Shown here: positions 8,209 to 16,203 of the stretch, one piece after another | How the letters are laid out: every line of letters begins with the position of its first letter | Numbering within the stretch: position 1 is the first letter of the stretch | Program-made: the position numbers and the translations under genes | The notes under the pieces: model-generated | What the model was told of the DNA's origin: nothing | What the model saw: only the letters and a program-made list of their open reading frames with translations | Databases searched by the model: none | Source of the DNA: Anaerolineales bacterium | GTDB taxonomy: Bacteria > Chloroflexota > Anaerolineae > Anaerolineales > UBA6663 | DNA: 62,494 nucleotides | Reading direction: 5' to 3' | Assembly (NCBI GenBank): GCA_020845955.1 | Contig: JADLEU010000245.1 | Coordinates: 1 to 62,494, forward strand

Positions 8209-9170
8209 GCACGTCCGGCACGGCCCTGATCCGCTACCCGCGCCTGAAGGAATTGCACCAGGCGATCCAGTTGTGCGCGGTGCTGTCTGAGGCCGCCGGC
8301 GAGCCGCAGTGCATGGCGCTGATGGGCGTGACCGGCGCCGGCAAGTCCACTGTGGCCCGCACCTATGCCCAGGCCTTTCCCCGCACCGAGACCAATCACG
8401 GGGCGCGTATCCCGGTGGTCTACCTGGAAACCCCTTCGCCGGCCACCATCAAGAGCGTGGCGGCGACCGCGCTGCGCCAGTTGGGGGACCCGCGCGCCGC
8501 CAGCGGCACCCTGTGGTCGATGGACGCCCGCCTGGTCCACTACCTGCGCGAATGCCAGGTGCGCCTGGTGATCATGGACGACTTCCACCACCTGTTCGAT
8601 GAGGAGTCACAGCGCGCCCTGGGCACGGTCTCCAACTGGCTCAAGGTGCTGATCAAGGAATCGAACGTGCCGTTCCTGGTCGTGGGGCTGGAAGACAAGA
8701 TCCGCCTGATCCTGGGCGCCAACCCGCAGCTGGCCCGGTTGTTCGCCCTGCGCGAGACGCTGGAGCCGCTGGCCTGGGACCCAGGCCGGGTCGAGACCCT
8801 GGCCGCCTTCGCCAAGTTTGTGCAGTATGCCGAGCAGGCGGTGGGGCTGCCGCTGTCTGAGGAACTGCCGCGCGCCGAGTGGCTGCACCGGCTGCACACC
8901 GCCACCGGCGGCGTGGTGGGGCACATTCTTAATCTGCTGCGCCAGGCCCGGGCCGTGGCCCAGGCCGCGGAGCCAAACGCCACGCACCTGACCCTGGCCG
9001 TGCTCTCCCTGGTGTTCCGGCAGCGCCTGCAGGAGCCGCTGCGCCCGCAGGCCGATCCCTTCCAGCCCGGCCCTGTGCCATCGGCGCCGCCCGCCGCGCC
9101 GGCACGGGCTGCTGAGCGGAAGCGGGACACCGGGCGCCAACCCCTGACCGAAGTCTTGAGCACGCGGTGA
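8205..9170 (+). CDS. tnsC: TnsC-like AAA+ transposition regulator
   Basis: This 321-residue AAA+ ATPase has Walker A GVTGAGKS at residues 41-48 and Walker B LVIMDDFHH at 121-129. It is shorter than Tn7 TnsC (555) and nearer in size to TniB or CAST TnsC proteins. In this family it forms ATP-dependent filaments on DNA that link the target selector (TniQ/TnsD) to the TnsA-TnsB transposase and mediate target immunity. It overlaps tnsB by 4 bp and tniQ by 4 bp (GTGA). Confidence 0.94.
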   Translation: MSTSGTALIRYPRLKELHQAIQLCAVLSEAAGEPQCMALMGVTGAGKSTVARTYAQAFPRTETNHGARIPVVYLETPSPATIKSVAATALRQLGDPRAASGTLWSMDARLVHYLRECQVRLVIMDDFHHLFDEESQRALGTVSNWLKVLIKESNVPFLVVGLEDKIRLILGANPQLARLFALRETLEPLAWDPGRVETLAAFAKFVQYAEQAVGLPLSEELPRAEWLHRLHTATGGVVGHILNLLRQARAVAQAAEPNATHLTLAVLSLVFRQRLQEPLRPQADPFQPGPVPSAPPAAPARAAERKRDTGRQPLTEVLSTR

Positions 9171-10846
9171 CGCTCGGCGCGACGGACGGCCTGCCGCTGG
9201 TGGTGCGCCGCCCGCTCGGGCTGGGCGAGTCGCTGTATTCCTACTTTGTTCGCCTGGCGAGCCTCAACCAGTATCCGCTGGGCGGGTTGTTGGGCCTGGC
9301 CCTGCCTTACGAAACCGCGTTGGGCCGCCGGCTGGACAACGCCTTCTATCCTAAACAGCCGCAAACGTACCAGCGCCTGTCCACCCTGACCCGGCTCAGC
9401 CCGGCCGCGCTGTATCGCGCCACGCCCCATCGTTACGCCAGCTTGTTGGCCCTGTCTCGCCCGCAGGTGACGACGATCGCCATCCCCGGTTTGGGCGACG
9501 TGCCGGCCCTGACCGAGGACCGGCCCTACATGCTGCGCAGTGACCGGCAGGCCCAGTTCTGTGCCCAATGCCTGCGCGAGGCCGCCGGCCACCGGGTGTG
9601 CTGGACGCCGGTGCTGGCGCTGGTCTGTTTGCGCCACCGCTGCTTGCTGGTTAGCCGTTGCCCGGGCTGCGGGGAAGCGGTGAACATCGCGTCCGTGGCC
9701 GAGGCCCGCTGCCGGGGATGCCACATCGCACTGGCACAGGCGCCCGTACATTCGGTGCGCGACGGCTTCGGCCTGTTTGCCCAGCGCACGCTCCTGGCCT
9801 GGCTGGAGGGCCGGCCGGCGCCGGCGAATGGCTGGGCGGCCTCCCTGCCCGCGCAGCCGCCGGCGGCGCTCTACTACCTGGCGACGCGGCTGCTGACGGC
9901 GATCCTGGACCAGATCAATCCCCACGTGACCTGGAAAACGAAGCGCCTGTGCCACGCCGTGGCGCCGGCCCAGTTGTTGGCGTTGTGGACGCGAGCCTTT
10001 CGCGCGTTGGTGGGCTGGCCGGAGGGCTTCTACCAGTTCTGCGAGGCGCGCACGCTGGAAGCGCTGCTGCGGGATTGTGGGCCGGCCGTGGCCGAGGTGA
10101 GCGGCTCCTTCCAGTTGCCCGGGCCCTTGTTTCTGGCCCCGAACCTGGCCTTCGCGCGGACGGCCGCAGCCGAGGGCCAGCCGGATGTGCGCTGGCGCCA
10201 ACCCGACCGAGTCCAGGCGGCCGAGCGCACGCGGGTCCAGTTGCGGCCCCTGCGGCAATTTCGATATCTGACCATTCCCGCAGCGGCGCGGGCGTTGGGG
10301 GTGCCCCAGGTGGTGGTGGAGCGCTTGGTGGTGCTGGGGCGGTTGGCCGGCGACGTAACCCAGGGCGAGGTGCGACGCGCCGATGTCCTGCGATTGTGCC
10401 AGCGTTGGGGACGCACCATGACGGTGGCGGAAGCGAGTACCCTGACCGGCCTGGCACGCGATCTGCTGCAGGGGTTGGTGACGCGCGGGGTGCTGCAGAC
10501 CATCTCGACCGGGCGCAAGACGAGCGCCACGCGGCTGGCGCGCGGCTCAGTGTGTGACTTCCTGCTGGGGATGGCGACGCGGTTACGCCCCAGGCGCCAG
10601 TGGGTGGCGCTGGACGAGCGCGTGGATGAGCCCACGCTCGACCTGGACGCGAGCGTGGCGCTGGCGGCCCAGCACGGGTTGAGCGCCGCAGATCTATTGA
10701 CGTTACTTTGGAAGGGCCGCCTGCGGGCCTGCCCGCAGGTGGGCTCACTCGATCTGGCAGCCATCCGCTTCCCGGCGGCGCACTTGAAAACCGTGCTCCA
10801 GCGGCGGCGGCGAACACGCCGGGGCGCCGCATCGTCCCCGCGTTAG
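9167..10846 (+). CDS. tniQ: TniQ/TnsD-like target selector
   Basis: This 559-residue protein begins with the TniQ hallmark (PLVVRRPLGLGESLYSYFVR) and carries clustered zinc ligands: C132/C135, C154/H157, C165/C168 and C182/C185. The long C-terminal half has helix-turn-helix-like segments (for example LTIPAAARALGVPQVVVERL and MTVAEASTLTGLARDLLQGL) consistent with sequence-specific DNA recognition. TniQ/TnsD proteins choose the insertion site and recruit TnsC. The GTG start overlaps the tnsC stop. Its length suggests a TnsD-like, att-recognising form rather than the short CAST form. Its target is unknown. Confidence 0.9.
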   Translation: MTLGATDGLPLVVRRPLGLGESLYSYFVRLASLNQYPLGGLLGLALPYETALGRRLDNAFYPKQPQTYQRLSTLTRLSPAALYRATPHRYASLLALSRPQVTTIAIPGLGDVPALTEDRPYMLRSDRQAQFCAQCLREAAGHRVCWTPVLALVCLRHRCLLVSRCPGCGEAVNIASVAEARCRGCHIALAQAPVHSVRDGFGLFAQRTLLAWLEGRPAPANGWAASLPAQPPAALYYLATRLLTAILDQINPHVTWKTKRLCHAVAPAQLLALWTRAFRALVGWPEGFYQFCEARTLEALLRDCGPAVAEVSGSFQLPGPLFLAPNLAFARTAAAEGQPDVRWRQPDRVQAAERTRVQLRPLRQFRYLTIPAAARALGVPQVVVERLVVLGRLAGDVTQGEVRRADVLRLCQRWGRTMTVAEASTLTGLARDLLQGLVTRGVLQTISTGRKTSATRLARGSVCDFLLGMATRLRPRRQWVALDERVDEPTLDLDASVALAAQHGLSAADLLTLLWKGRLRACPQVGSLDLAAIRFPAAHLKTVLQRRRRTRRGAASSPR

Positions 10847-11051
10847 GCCAGTGCCCGACTTTCCCCACACGGGCCATGCTGCGGCCAGTGCCAGACTTTA
10901 GCGGCGCGCGAATCTGGCCGCGTTAGGCCAGTGCCAATCTTTCGCCACACCCCATAGGCCAGTGCCAAACATTGGCAACACCAGTGCCAAACTTTAGCGA
11001 CAAAAGGCCGTCTATGGCGGATTCCAGTGCCAAACTATAGAAGAACCTACA
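10847..11051. repeat. Right transposon end with six TnsB-type binding sites
   Basis: Six copies of a CAGTGCC(A)(A/G)(A/T)CTTT-like motif lie at about 10850, 10891, 10932, 10963, 10983 and 11024, in the opposite orientation to those of the left end. The terminus is GAAGAACCTACA. The extra sites relative to the left end match the left/right asymmetry of Tn7-like elements. Confidence 0.85.
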
Positions 11052-11056
11052 TCGTA
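11052..11056. repeat. Target site duplication, right copy (TCGTA)
   Basis: Identical to 5018-5022. It directly follows the right terminus ACCTACA and is separated by only TG from the left terminus of the deleted related element. Confidence 0.93.
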
Positions 11057-11058
11057 TG

Positions 11059-11313
11059 TGTAGGTTCTTCTAAAGTTTGGCACTGGGCAACTGGGAGTTG
11101 AAATCGGCGGCAGGCTCGATGGTGAGCTTTCGCCAAGTGCCAGACTTTGGCGACAACTGAATCGTGCGCCGCTAGCCCAATGCCAAATTTTCGCCACACG
11201 CCATAGGCCAGTGCCAAGGGTTGGCAACACCACGCTAGTGCCAAACTATAGAGACAAAGGCCGGTTACAACGCAACGCGCCCGTCCCAGCGCCAAACCTT
11301 AGAAAAACGTACA
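11059..11313. mobile_element. 255-bp deleted relative of the Tn7-like element
   Basis: It starts with the same left terminus (TGTAGGTTCTTCTAAAG, then TTTGGCACTG) and ends with a degenerate right terminus (TTAGAAAAACGTACA). About 200 bp of the inside can be aligned with the intact right end, including CGCCACACgCCATAGGCCAG and TTGGCAACACC. At least five degenerate binding motifs remain. No genes are left and no clear flanking duplication is seen (GTATG against CGGCT). It is an old MITE-like derivative or internal-deletion relic. Confidence 0.85.
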
Positions 11314-11702
11314 CGGCTAACTTAGGCTTGACGAGGGACGGGACTGCCACGATTGGCGGGCGACAATGGGCCCTGGAGTCGATCAGGCATCCACAAGCCA
11401 AGCTGAAGGCTAACCTACCCTCATAGTTCAAGTGACAAAGGTACAACTCTGAAACTGAGGGCACAAGATTTCTAGACCTGACCAGAGGCTCGAGTAGTGC
11501 TTGGGACAACCTTGTGGGGCTGACTGCTACAGACGTGCCAGAGGCACTCAGAAATAGGCACTATTTCGGCCCAGGGCGTTGTACGGCCGTTACCGACGCG
11601 CGAGTGCCTGATGTTCACGTCTGATCCGTCACGCAGCATCACTCAATCCCTGTCAGAGACGGTTGTGTGACGCAATGCGCCGCCCGCAATCGCGTGACAC
11701 TC
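11314..11702. other. Intergenic stretch, nothing recognised
   Basis: No credible coding frame, RNA or repeat was found between the transposon relic and the insertion sequence. Base composition is lower in GC than the transposon. Confidence 0.3.
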
Positions 11703-11844
11703 TATTTTTGCGCCAAATACGGGCCATCTATGGCTGAAAACCGGATCACAGATGGGCCGAATTTTGCGCGAAATATGGGCTATTGACGAACGGCCATTTG
11801 GCGCCTGAATCAAGGTATCGTCGCTTGCCTTCAGGAGGTGCCCG

Positions 11845-13133
11845 ATGGCCCGCATACCGATCACGCTGAGTCGAACCGGCAGCTTGCAGCATGTGCCGCT
11901 GGCGGTGTTGGGATACGCGCTGCGCCGCGCCGAGGTGTTGGATCCACTCTTGGGACTGGAGTTGCCCATCAAGGCGCGGGACCACACGCCCGGCGACAAG
12001 TTGGTGGAAGCCTTGGTGTTGATCCTGGCGGGTGGACGTGCGACGTACCAGGCAGACCGGTTGTTGCGCCCCAACCGCGTTTTGGCCCGCGCCTGGGGCC
12101 AGGCGCAGTTCGCCGAGCAGTCCACGCTGGCCCGCACACTCGATGGGCTGACCGCCAGCGGCACGGACCAAGTGCGTGGCGCGTTTGAGGCCATCACGGC
12201 GGCCCGCTCGCATGCCTGCCACCATGACTTTCGCAGCGGGCCATTGTGGCTGGATGGCGATCTGACCGGCCTGCCCGCCTCCAAGCGCGCCGTTGGCAGT
12301 GAGAAGGGATACTTCTGGGGTAAAAAAACCGCACCGGGCGGCAAGTGGCGCGGGTCACCTGTAGCCAATACGGGGAGACGCTCGGCTCGTGGTTGCACGT
12401 CGGTTCGGCCCAAAGTGTGCATGCGTTTGAGCCGATGGTGCGCGCGACCGAGCAGTTGTTGCCCTTGAAGCCGCATCAACGCGCGCGCACCGGTTGGCGG
12501 CTGGACGGCGGTTTTGGGACGGATGCCAATCTCAATTGGCTGTTGCCGCGCTTCGGCCAATTGGTGATCAAAGGCTACAACGCCACGCGCGCGGCCGCCA
12601 GCGCCCGTCGGCGTGAGGCGGGTGACTGGCAGGAGATTGGTCCTGAGCGTTGGGTGGCCTTGGAGCCGGACGGGGTGCGCTACGGGCGGCGGACGCAAAG
12701 TTTGGTGCTGCACTGGTTGGGCGAAAAACGCACCGACCATTATGCGCTGCTGGTGCATACCTTGTTGGACTGGCCGATGGCGAAGGTGGTGCAGTTCTAT
12801 GATGCGCGGGCTCAGCAGGAAGTCCAAATCCGCCAGGACAAGACCGGCTTGCAGCTCACCCGGCGTCGCAAGCGCGCCTGGCACGCGCAGGAAGCCTGGG
12901 TCATTCTCAATGACCTGGCCCACAACCTGCTGGCCTGGACGCACGATTGGATGTGGCACGGCTCACGCTTCGAAGGCTATGGCTGCTTGCGCCTGGTGCA
13001 GGACGTGCTGAATCTGTCGGGTCATTTTGTCTTCAAGGGTGACAAACTGCAAAAGGCAGCTTTATGCCGCTCCGACCCCTTAGCGCCCGAAGTAGCCGAA
13101 TGCCTGGAGCGCTTGTTGACAGAACTTCACTAA
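11845..13133 (+). CDS. IS transposase split by a -1 frameshift
   Basis: Frame 1 (from the ATG at 11845, after caggaggtg) encodes the N-terminus including LWLDGDLTGLPASKR and ends its family-like part at GYFWGKK. The protein continues in the -1 frame as NRTGRQVARVTCSQYGETLG through to 13133. The second catalytic Asp is in GWRLDGGFGTDAN, and the IS4-type Y-(2)-R-(3)-E-(6)-K signature is exact in YDARAQQEVQIRQDK. The shift falls exactly at an A7 run, so this is either a programmed frameshift or a damaged gene. Confidence 0.85.
12321..12330 (+). other. Candidate -1 frameshift site (A7 run)
   Basis: TAAAAAAACC is read as GGT-AAA-AAA-ACC in the upstream frame. A one-base backward slip on AAA gives AAC-CGC and restores the conserved GKKN.TGRQ-like sequence. 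The exact agreement between run and shift favours slippage over random damage. Confidence 0.6.
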
Positions 13134-13205
13134 TAGCCCGTTCTTCGCGCAAAATTCCGGCCATCTATGATTCGCAGATAGGCCGAATTTTGCGCAAAAT
13201 CATAG

Positions 13206-13569
13206 TGACACACCCGAAACAACCGGTTTTCGCGCATATTGCTTTTTGGGCACGAACAGCCAATCTATCATTCCAGAGTTGCACGCAATTGACAATGAAA
13301 CTTCGCGCTAGGCCAGGTCGATCCGAGCGCCGATAATGGGTACCGACTCTGAATCCAGCGTCCCAGGTCAAATTCGCTGCGGCCCAGGTCTCATGGGCAA
13401 TTCTGAGTGCGTTGGCGACGGACTTGCACCAAGGATACATGGCACTATAATCCACTCATACACCATTAGAGGAAAAATCCTTTGCGCTGTTCAACTTAGG
13501 GTGCTTCCAGTCAAAAAGCTCATTCCTTGACGTAGTCTGGCTTGGAAACTCCAGTTACTTCAGTGACAA
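13206..13569. other. Intergenic stretch, nothing firm
   Basis: The gap between the insertion sequence and the next gene has no supported ORF. It must contain the promoter for the following three-gene set, but no confident -35/-10 pair was singled out. Confidence 0.3.
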
Positions 13570-13977
13570 ATGGCTAATAACCGCGAGAAATCCCTACTCG
13601 ATGAAATCACGTGGCACCGCAGTGTACTGGCCTTAGGTGTGTTAGTCACCCTTCTTGCCGCATACGCTGCGGTGTGGTACTGGCTGCCTGATGACAACAC
13701 ATTCCTAGGGTTAGCTCGCCAGTTCACGCTAGACGTTATAGGCAACCTCTTTCCGACTTTCTTGCTTTTTTTGGGCGCGTACCTGCTCTTTAGGCGCTCT
13801 GACACTGTGAGATCTCAGCATCAACTAGATGAAATTGCCGAGTTAGTTAGTATCAGAGTCATTGAAAAGACAAAGGCTATGGAATCTGAACTCCACGAGA
13901 AAGAAACAGGCCCCGACTCAGTAATGGGCAGTGATGAGCCTAGAGCGATCGTCACGAGCGATCGTAAGGTAACGTAA
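13570..13977 (+). CDS. Small membrane protein, two transmembrane segments
   Basis: This 135-residue protein has a basic/acidic N-terminus, two hydrophobic helices at about residues 18-38 (LALGVLVTLLAAYAAVWYWL) and 54-75 (VIGNLFPTFLLFLGAYLLF), and a long charged, probably coiled cytoplasmic tail (HQLDEIAELVSIRVIEKTKA). No family was recognised. It lies 21 bp upstream of the Lys-rich protein gene, on the same strand. Confidence 0.6.
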   Translation: MANNREKSLLDEITWHRSVLALGVLVTLLAAYAAVWYWLPDDNTFLGLARQFTLDVIGNLFPTFLLFLGAYLLFRRSDTVRSQHQLDEIAELVSIRVIEKTKAMESELHEKETGPDSVMGSDEPRAIVTSDRKVT

Positions 13978-13998
13978 GCCCGCTATCAAGGAGTCCCC

Positions 13999-14454
13999 AT
14001 GTCTCGTGCGCAAAATTCCAAGAAGACTCCCAGAGCAACCGCCCCGAAGACAAGTACGAAACCGTCGGCGAAAGGCAAGCCACGGAAGCAGTCGAGCAAG
14101 AACGCGGGCTCTAGGGAGAAAGCCAAGCCGGCCAAGGGCCTTAGCCCGAAGTCATCTACGCCCAATACAGCGAAGGCCAAACGAGGAGACACTGAATTGC
14201 CTAATATAGTGGCACGCATAGTCACAAAGAAAGTCAAAGTCTCGAAGAAGGCACGAATCCCAAAGAATCCGGCTAGAGAGGTTGCAGTCATTCTCCCTCC
14301 GGCGAATTCTCCAACAAGAAACCTTGTTTCTGAAGGAAAGGTGGATGTAAGTCCAGATGCCGTATGGATCATACGCGCTGGTCGGGCACAAGAATTATTC
14401 GAAAGTCTGGCGCAGATCGTTGATATCGATGATCGTTCTAGGCGCCAACACTAA
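13999..14454 (+). CDS. Lys/Ser/Ala-rich basic protein of unknown function
   Basis: This 151-residue protein has a strongly basic, low-complexity first 65 residues (TKPSAKGKPRKQSSKN and similar) recalling histone-H1-like or nucleic-acid-binding tails. A short ordered C-terminal part follows (DAVWIIRAGRAQELFESLAQ). The start follows aaggagtccccATG. No family was recognised. Nucleic-acid binding is only a guess from composition. Confidence 0.55.
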   Translation: MSRAQNSKKTPRATAPKTSTKPSAKGKPRKQSSKNAGSREKAKPAKGLSPKSSTPNTAKAKRGDTELPNIVARIVTKKVKVSKKARIPKNPAREVAVILPPANSPTRNLVSEGKVDVSPDAVWIIRAGRAQELFESLAQIVDIDDRSRRQH

Positions 14455-14468
14455 GATTCAATATCGTC

Positions 14469-14505
14469 CCAACTCAATAACTAGCAAGGTCGCCTCTTGA
14501 GTTGG
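14469..14505. promoter_or_regulatory. 9-bp inverted repeat ahead of the YbjN-like gene
   Basis: CCAACTCAA and TTGAGTTGG are perfectly complementary and separated by 19 bases. They sit in the 68-bp gap just upstream of the gene at 14523. It could be an operator or a leader hairpin that ends the upstream transcript; no T-tract follows. Confidence 0.4.
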
Positions 14506-14522
14506 CGCCTGGGGGATAACTT

Positions 14523-14954
14523 ATGGCCTCGACCAAACTTTTACCTCTGAGAATAAAGGCCTGGTTGCAGGGAAAGAATATCGCAGTTCGCGAAGAGAGC
14601 CCAAATCACTGGCAGGCTTTTGCACAGCACGAACATCTCGCAGCATATCAGATTGACATCCATAGCCGAGACGGCTTTGTGACGCATGGAGCGCAACTGC
14701 TCTCAAATATCACGGGGCCAAATAAGCAAAAACTGTACGAGTTTGCCCTGGATCTCAATGCCCAGATAAATGGGGCCCAAATCGCTAGAAGCGATGAGAA
14801 GATAGTTCTAATCAGAAATTCATTCCGCGAAGATGTAAACGAACAGACTATCCAGCGCGACCTGGCAATTTTCAATGAAACGCACGAGTACGTGTTCATG
14901 GAATTGCTGAAGAAAGCTAAGGATCTGGGCCTAAAGATAAAGGCTCCAAATTAG
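14523..14954 (+). CDS. YbjN/CesT-chaperone-like protein
   Basis: The protein has 143 residues. The order of features (a helix, a curved sheet with HWQAFAQHEHLAAYQIDIHS, then a long C-terminal helix EYVFMELLKKAKDLGLKI) and the segment IVLIRNSFREDVNEQTIQRD resemble YbjN or type III chaperone-fold proteins. This is a fold-level impression, not a firm family match. It is the last gene of the plus-strand trio and converges on the big minus-strand operon. Confidence 0.45.
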   Translation: MASTKLLPLRIKAWLQGKNIAVREESPNHWQAFAQHEHLAAYQIDIHSRDGFVTHGAQLLSNITGPNKQKLYEFALDLNAQINGAQIARSDEKIVLIRNSFREDVNEQTIQRDLAIFNETHEYVFMELLKKAKDLGLKIKAPN

Positions 14955-15159
14955 CGAAATACTGATACCTGACTCAGCCAAACAATACCGCGCACAGTAA
15001 TGCTCCGGCAACAGTCTTTTGTCTTCCAGGGTTCTACGTGTCAACAATATGTGGAGAATCGCCCAAGGAATTCTGCGCACATAATCGCCCCAGAGTCAGT
15101 AGATCCCTGCGCCTGCAAAATTCCTTCCAACCGTCTTTCCAGAGCAGACCACGTGCGCT

Positions 15160-16203
15160 CTAGGAAGCATTGTGTGTCCAAGAATCGGCAACCTCTCTTC
15201 GCGAGAATCGATACTGTGATCCGCTAAGGCTGAAGTCATATTCAAGGCCAGTTGGTCCATGTCTGTTCTTTTCAATCGAAATCCGTACACTCCTCCGGCC
15301 ATTTTCATGGATATGCACCTTCCAATTTAGTATGATCGCCACGTCGGGCTCGTACTGGACTGTCGTCGGCCCCCACAGATCTTCGAAACGCACGTGCTGC
15401 CGGCGTAGTGCGACCTCGTCGGCTGCAGCTACGGCCATCACCGGCACTCCGAGCTTCATCGCAATACTCTTTAGCCCGCGCATGACCAAGTCAATCCTTT
15501 GAAGGTCCGTTAATTCAGCACCCCCTACCCTGGGCGCAAGTGGTACTCGCTGGGCGTAGTCCACAATCAGCATCACGCGCGCAAAGCCCAGTTGCTGAGC
15601 CATGCGCACATATTCGTGCAGCACTGGCAGCGTCGTCTCCAGGCCATCGCCAGGCACGAGCCACAGCCGCCAGAGGTATTCGCGGAGGCGATACCAGGCC
15701 CGATCCACACCCGGCACGTTGGCCAGTAGCCAGTCCAGGTCCAGCCGCTGGCGCGCCGCAGGCTCCGGATTGGCGTCGTAGTATGCCAGCACGGCCTTTT
15801 CGATGGCGGCTCGCGTTACCCCCTGGGGAACTGGGCTGTCGGGATCGTCCACCGACTCGAGGCATAGCAGACGGTGCAACAGGGTCTCCGGTCCGTGCTC
15901 GTAACACACGACGATAGGCAGCACGTCGCCGGCGGCGGCCAGGTTGCGCGCCACTTGCAGCATGAAGATGGTCTTGCCCACATTCTGCATACCACCCACC
16001 AGGCACAAGTCCTCGGCGCGCAGGCCGCCGCCCAGGCACTCGTCGAGTTGTGGAAAGCCTAACGGCGCCGGGCGGTAGTTCTCCAGGTTGCCTGAGCGAA
16101 GGCGCTGGTTGAAGGCCCGCACCGTCTCCCACAGGTTTTGGGGCCGGAAGGCTTCGGTGTTCGGCAAACGGATGTTGGATGGGATTTCCGGCATCAGATC
16201 CAC
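15160..16203 (-). CDS. DnaB-type RecA-fold helicase/ATPase
   Basis: This 347-residue protein matches the C-terminal ATPase domain of replicative DnaB helicases. It has an entry segment (PLGFPQLDECLGGGLRAED), Walker A GGMQNVGKT at about 68-76 and Walker B VMLIVDYAQ at about 210-218. The final part (PDVAIILNW, IEKNRHGPTG) matches the DnaB motif carrying the arginine finger region. The N-terminal DnaB domain is absent. As the last gene of the 32-kb run it probably works with the operon's own primase at 21-22 kb, for element replication or conjugative second-strand synthesis. It overlaps the prepilin peptidase gene by 10 bp. Confidence 0.85.
   Translation of the reverse strand: MDLMPEIPSNIRLPNTEAFRPQNLWETVRAFNQRLRSGNLENYRPAPLGFPQLDECLGGGLRAEDLCLVGGMQNVGKTIFMLQVARNLAAAGDVLPIVVCYEHGPETLLHRLLCLESVDDPDSPVPQGVTRAAIEKAVLAYYDANPEPAARQRLDLDWLLANVPGVDRAWYRLREYLWRLWLVPGDGLETTLPVLHEYVRMAQQLGFARVMLIVDYAQRVPLAPRVGGAELTDLQRIDLVMRGLKSIAMKLGVPVMAVAAADEVALRRQHVRFEDLWGPTTVQYEPDVAIILNWKVHIHENGRRSVRISIEKNRHGPTGLEYDFSLSGSQYRFSRREVADSWTHNAS

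Larger units (their letters stand above)
5023..11051 (+). mobile_element. Complete Tn7-like transposon (TnsA-TnsB-TnsC-TniQ)
   Basis: A 6,029-bp element bounded by inverted termini (5'-TGTAGGTTCTTC...GAAGAACCTACA-3') and a perfect 5-bp duplication TCGTA. It carries a divergent XRE regulator and the tnsA, tnsB, tnsC, tniQ operon but no cargo genes, no TnsE and no Cas genes. Both ends hold several copies of a TnsB-type binding motif related to AAAGTTTGGCACTG, four on the left and six on the right, in inverted orientation. This is the asymmetric arrangement typical of the Tn7 group. All four transposition genes are intact, so the element may still be active. It is visibly more GC-rich than the flanks. 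Confidence 0.93.
11703..13205 (+). mobile_element. DDE insertion sequence (IS4 superfamily-like)
   Basis: A single transposase reading region is flanked by inverted repeats. The inner repeats lie at 11751-11790 and 13126-13165 and share long blocks such as GAATTTTGCGCGAA and GGGCTATT. Each is paired with an outer, oppositely oriented and more degenerate copy (11703-11733 and 13171-13204), so each end is an imperfect palindrome. Whether the true ends are the inner or the outer copies cannot be decided here. No convincing target duplication was found. Confidence 0.8.

Noticed and set aside
8540-10258. 572-codon minus-strand open frame across tnsC/tniQ
   Set aside because: It is the antisense shadow of GC-rich coding DNA. 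It reads low-complexity Arg/Gln/Gly text with no domain, while the plus strand has clear TnsC and TniQ motifs.
5023-11051. CRISPR-associated transposon (CAST)
   Set aside because: No cas12k, cas5-8 or repeat-spacer array lies inside the element or beside it. TniQ is long and TnsD-like.
10849-11313. CRISPR array suggested by repeated CAGTGCCAAACTTT motifs
   Set aside because: Spacing is irregular, copies are degenerate, orientation flips between the two ends, and they lie at transposon termini. They are transposase binding sites.
11643-12959. 438-codon minus-strand frame through the insertion sequence
   Set aside because: Antisense to the transposase, whose catalytic DDE and YREK motifs are on the plus strand. 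The minus frame shows no family features.
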